NCBI GenBank assembly: GCA_016711435.1
Contig: JADJSY010000043.1
Span: 1 to 20,615, forward strand
Reading direction: 5' to 3'
Source of the DNA: Lewinellaceae bacterium
Lineage (GTDB): Bacteria; Bacteroidota; Bacteroidia; Chitinophagales; Saprospiraceae
Length of the DNA stretch: 20,615 nt
Shown: positions 17,377-20,615 of the stretch, one piece after another
Position numbering within the stretch: position 1 is the first letter of the stretch
Layout: each line of letters begins with the position of its first letter
Made by a program: the position numbers and the translations under genes
The notes under the pieces: model-generated
What the model saw: only the letters and a program-made list of their open reading frames with translations
Told to the model about the DNA's origin: nothing
The model's database searches: none

Positions 17377-20300
17377 TCAGAATTTAAGGGTCAGGTTAAC
17401 GCCCATCGTGCGGGTGAGGGAAGTTGTCCATTTCACTCCGGGTAAGAGCGTTGGAGCCGTTTAAGGCAGCGGTTTCGGGTCAAAAAGGGGAAGCTGGTAA
17501 ACAATAGCAGGTCACGGCCATAAACCGCGAATGTGGCCGGCGGATAAAAGATTTACCAAGCAAACTTTGGGAGTGAGTATTCGATCCCCGGCTTCCCGGA
17601 GTTTACAGGTAAGAAGCATCAAGAGTTGGCTTCCACATTGGCCCGGCGGTAGTATTCTGTGTAATATTCAACAGGTAATACTTTTGGTATTGGCAGTATC
17701 GGCCACCACCTTCACATCCACCACGCCATTCCCGATAATGAAATTTCTTCCCTGTAAGCTAAAGTATGTTTCCAGTCTACCCTGCTCCTCGCCTTATGGT
17801 GTGTCTGAATAAATGATTCCACCACAAGATCCATCGAGCAGGAAACTGAAGCGGAAGTCCGCCGAAACGGAATTCATGCTGGATACCCCTTCCAATCAGC
17901 AAAGGCAGAACCGATATACTGAATATCTGGACGGCGGCAGACCATTGTTACCATAAGACGATCTGGCCATCCGGTGGACAGGACCAAATCGAACCATAGA
18001 TATCTCCGGTACTGCCACCACACTGGCAATCAGGGTCGCATTACCTCCGGTTCCGATGATCTGGTTGTCTTCACCGCCGAGATCTTCAGCCAGGGAGAGT
18101 ACCCGGTTTTGGTTTTTGACCAGTTATGTAGTCGTGTTCGGTGAAATTTTTTGTGCTGATATTTTTGCTGTGCCGCGCAACTTCCACCCACGGTTACGGA
18201 CTTTACCGGAGTTCAAAAATGCGGCACTATATCCGGTAGCCCAGTTCATCGGTACTTGTACGATCTGATTTTCTGTTTCACTGTTATAGAAAGTGAAGTC
18301 CAGGCCGATCCTGTTTTTCAGGAAACGGATATCCAGTCCGGCTTCATAGCTGGTGAGATTTCCGGTTTCAGCCGGGCATTGTAAAGAATGGTTTCCACTG
18401 ATCCGGAACTGGGAAACTCGCTGGTGCCATAATATTTCTGGGTCTGGTAGGGGTCCGCGTCATTTCCTGCTTTGGCTGCCCGATAAACAAGTTTAGCATA
18501 GGATACGCGGCGGGTAAACGGAAAATATCACTGAGAATAAACCCTTATTTACCGAAGGATAGAAAAAGACCAGTTGGTGGATGGGAGAGTACTTGACCAA
18601 TCATTACGGGCGTGATATCCAGGAAATATTTATCCTTAAAACCGATTGCGGCCAGCCCGTACACACTGTTTACATTGTATTTTTATCGGTTACTTTCTGC
18701 ACCGGGCGGATGCAAGGCCATTATTCAGCTGAATACACCGGGGATGACCAGTCCGTCGATATAACCGTCCACCCGGTGATAGCGGTGAACCATTTTATTA
18801 CCAGCTGAAGTAAACAGTCAGGTAAAGTCTTTGTTGAATTTTTTTTATAGGTCAGCAGAAGTCGGTATTGGATTCAAAATCGCTGATTGCCTGTTCCTTG
18901 TAAATATCCTTTTAAGTAATAGGCCGTGCTGAAGGGACGGCGCTGGCTTCTTTCCTCATCAATCGGATTTGAAGCCTGAACGACCATAAGCTCCAGTTTT
19001 TCGTGATCTCATACGTAGCGGAGGCACGTCCCACGATATTGTGATTCTGGATGGCATTGGTCATTTGATAGGTGATCAGGAACGGGTTGTCGATGAAAGA
19101 ACTGAAGGGATGAATCTGGTCAACCTGCTCAAAGCCTTTTTTTTTTTTCCAGGTATCGCGATACCAGTTGAGGTCCACATTCGGATTCTGGAAGATCATG
19201 AAATAAGCGATGGACTGGTTATTATACCCGGTTGCCGGAAGGTTATCACTGTTTTTATTGGTATAACTGATCTTGGTATTTTATTTTCCAGTTTGTCCGA
19301 TACTTTGTAGCTCGTACCGGTCTGCACCGTGATGCGCTCATAGCCGGTATTCGGCATGATCCACTCGTTTTAGAATGAGTCAGGGATAAACAGGCGGACC
19401 CTTTATCATTTCCACCATCCAGTGAAACACTATTAGTGATAGTGCTGCCTGTTCTCCAGAATCCTTTACGTATTATCTGTATAAGGGCGCCACATCGTAC
19501 GGTCATCACCACGACCTTGTTTTACCGGGTCATATTGATAGTATAACTGGTTATCAAAACGGGGCCATAAGCACTACTGGTGCCGCTGGTACTGGCACCG
19601 TCGCCGGTAGCACCATACGAGTAATATTTCTGTCCGAAACTGTTTAGCGCCCTGCCGGTACCTTGTCCGTATTCATGCTGATAATCGGGCCAGCGCAGCA
19701 CAGTCTGGTAACTGATATTGGAATTGAAGGTTACGCCAATACCCTTATCCTTTTTATTGCCGGTTTGGTAGTGATCAGGATTGCCCCGTTGCTGGCCCGG
19801 CTTCCATAGAGTGCAGTGGCACCCGGCCTTTCAGGATCGTGATCGTCTCGATATCATCGGGGTTGATATCGTTTATATTATTCCCGGAAATCTACCGGTA
19901 CGTCATTGCCTGAGCCGGCTCCATAGGCATTATTCACCCCTGAACTGGTCATATTCTTATTACTCATTGGAACGCCATCCAGTACAAATCGGGGCATTAT
20001 TGTTATTCGGATTCGGGGATACATCACCTCTTAACGTGATCTTTGTGGAATTAACCGGACCCGAACCAGCGGATAGCATTTGTAATCCCGCCACTTTACC
20101 TGAAAGGGCACTGGACCAGTTATTGGAGCGGGCGTCAGTGAGTTCTTCCGCTTTGATCTGTTGCTGTGCATAGCCAAGCGCTTTCTGCTGGCGGCTGATA
20201 CCCAGGGCTGTCACCACCACGCCTTCCATCTCTTTGCCAAAACTTTCTTCGAGTGTGACGGTGAAGGAGGATTTTATCAACTTTTAATTCTATAGAAGTA

Positions 20301-20568
20301 AAACCCACAGCAGATACCAACAGGATCTGATTTTCATTACCTGAATCGTGGAATTCACCTTTATCACTGGTGGATGTTCCCTGTTTAGACCTTTAATCGT
20401 AATAGTAGCTTTGGTACAGGAGTTTTGTCTTTTCCGTTTAATACTTTTCGGGAAACTGTTTTTGCTGTCCTATACCTGATATGGACAACTGCAATAAAAA
20501 TATCAGGAAGACCAGCTGGCAGGTTCAGAGAAAGGGTCTCTGCCTGAATGAGGAACATGTATACTCAT
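17377..20568 (-). CDS. SusC/RagA-family TonB-linked outer-membrane protein (heavily frameshifted)
   Basis: TonB-dependent outer-membrane channel. The start is uncertain: ATG at 20568 or 20558, both before a broken signal peptide (VFLIFLLQLSISGIGQ). A carboxypeptidase-regulatory-like domain follows (KVLNGKDKTPVP, KATITIKG, LLVSAVGFTSIELKV). Then come the SusC link EMEGVVVTALGISRQQKALG and the plug domain (SNNWSSALSGKVAGLQMLSA, NPDDIETITILKG, then ALYGSRASNGAILITT after correction). The barrel is represented by ISYQTVLRWPDYQHEYGQGT, SVSLDGGNDKGS, NPNVDLNWYRDTWKKKKGFE, PFSSFIDNPFLITYQMTNAI and EITKNWSL. The C-terminus MGVNLTLKF with TGA at 17377 is the usual SusC beta-strand end. About 1060 residues, typical. 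Frame changes occur every 50-200 bases, the worst in the window. The ligand cannot be predicted. Confidence 0.92.
19137..19148 (-). repeat. Homopolymer run of 12 A inside the SusC-like gene
   Basis: On the coding (minus) strand twelve A residues encode the lysines in TWKKKKGFEQV. A run this long is prone to slippage, either in the cell or in sequencing. The frame is open on both sides as written. Confidence 0.6.
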
Positions 20569-20615
20569 ACTGGTTAGTTAAGCGGTTAAAATAAAATGGC
20601 AGCAAACGTGGAACA

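Noticed and set aside
1..20615. A pseudogene-rich or decaying genome region
   Set aside because: Frameshifts affect all genes in proportion to position rather than function and usually are single bases in or near short homopolymers; motifs are otherwise preserved, which argues for sequence error.
1..20615. A new defence, mobile or biosynthetic system
   Set aside because: No gene with nuclease, transposase, integrase, phage or biosynthetic-cluster motifs was found; the content is housekeeping and nutrient uptake apart from the unexplained part of the TraB/GumN protein.

Overview
The window looks like a chromosomal segment of a Bacteroidota bacterium, most likely family Chitinophagaceae. Reasons are a SusC/SusD outer-membrane pair, a DUF58 / BatD-like / BatA cluster, a Bacteroidota-type RsgA, exported proteins whose signal peptides end in AQ, and the dispersed intergenic repeat TGAGCTTGCCGAA that is common in this phylum. 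The genes are recognisable but nearly every one is interrupted by single-base indels. These are dense at both ends (about 1-3270 and 15900-20615) and sparse in the middle. I read this as uncorrected sequencing or assembly error rather than decay, so most CDS coordinates below are the span of a reconstructed gene that crosses one or more frame changes.

Layout. (1) 2-3271, plus strand: the end of a DUF58 protein, a BatD-like membrane protein, a BatA-type VWA protein and rsgA; the first three overlap by a few bases (ATGA, TGATG) and form an operon. (2) 3272-3666: gene-free, holding two kinds of intergenic repeat and a minus-strand terminator. (3) 3667-4883, minus strand: a small conserved hypothetical, a tiny lipoprotein and a gamma-class carbonic-anhydrase-like hexapeptide protein. 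(4) 4884-5020: a divergent intergenic region made of degenerate 7-bp tandem repeats. (5) 5021-6143, plus strand: a class III PLP aminotransferase, followed by a gap with three hairpins. (6) 10730-6413, minus strand: glpK, glpD, glpF and an exported RidA-family protein, a glycerol uptake and catabolism operon. (7) 10842-14419, plus strand: a giant exported protein with an N-terminal TraB/GumN domain and a long C-terminal part of unknown function. (8) 20568-14439, minus strand: SusC-like, SusD-like, a terminator-like hairpin, then an exported calcineurin-like phosphoesterase, which together form a nutrient-uptake locus probably aimed at a phosphorylated substrate.

How the parts work together. 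Glycerol enters through GlpF, is phosphorylated by GlpK and oxidised by membrane-bound GlpD. The SusCD pair would bind and import a ligand across the outer membrane while the phosphoesterase cleaves phosphate esters outside the inner membrane. The Bat-type proteins sit in the inner membrane. I saw no tRNA, rRNA, CRISPR array, transposase, phage gene or defence system. Nothing here is clearly a new system; the least explained item is the giant TraB/GumN protein.
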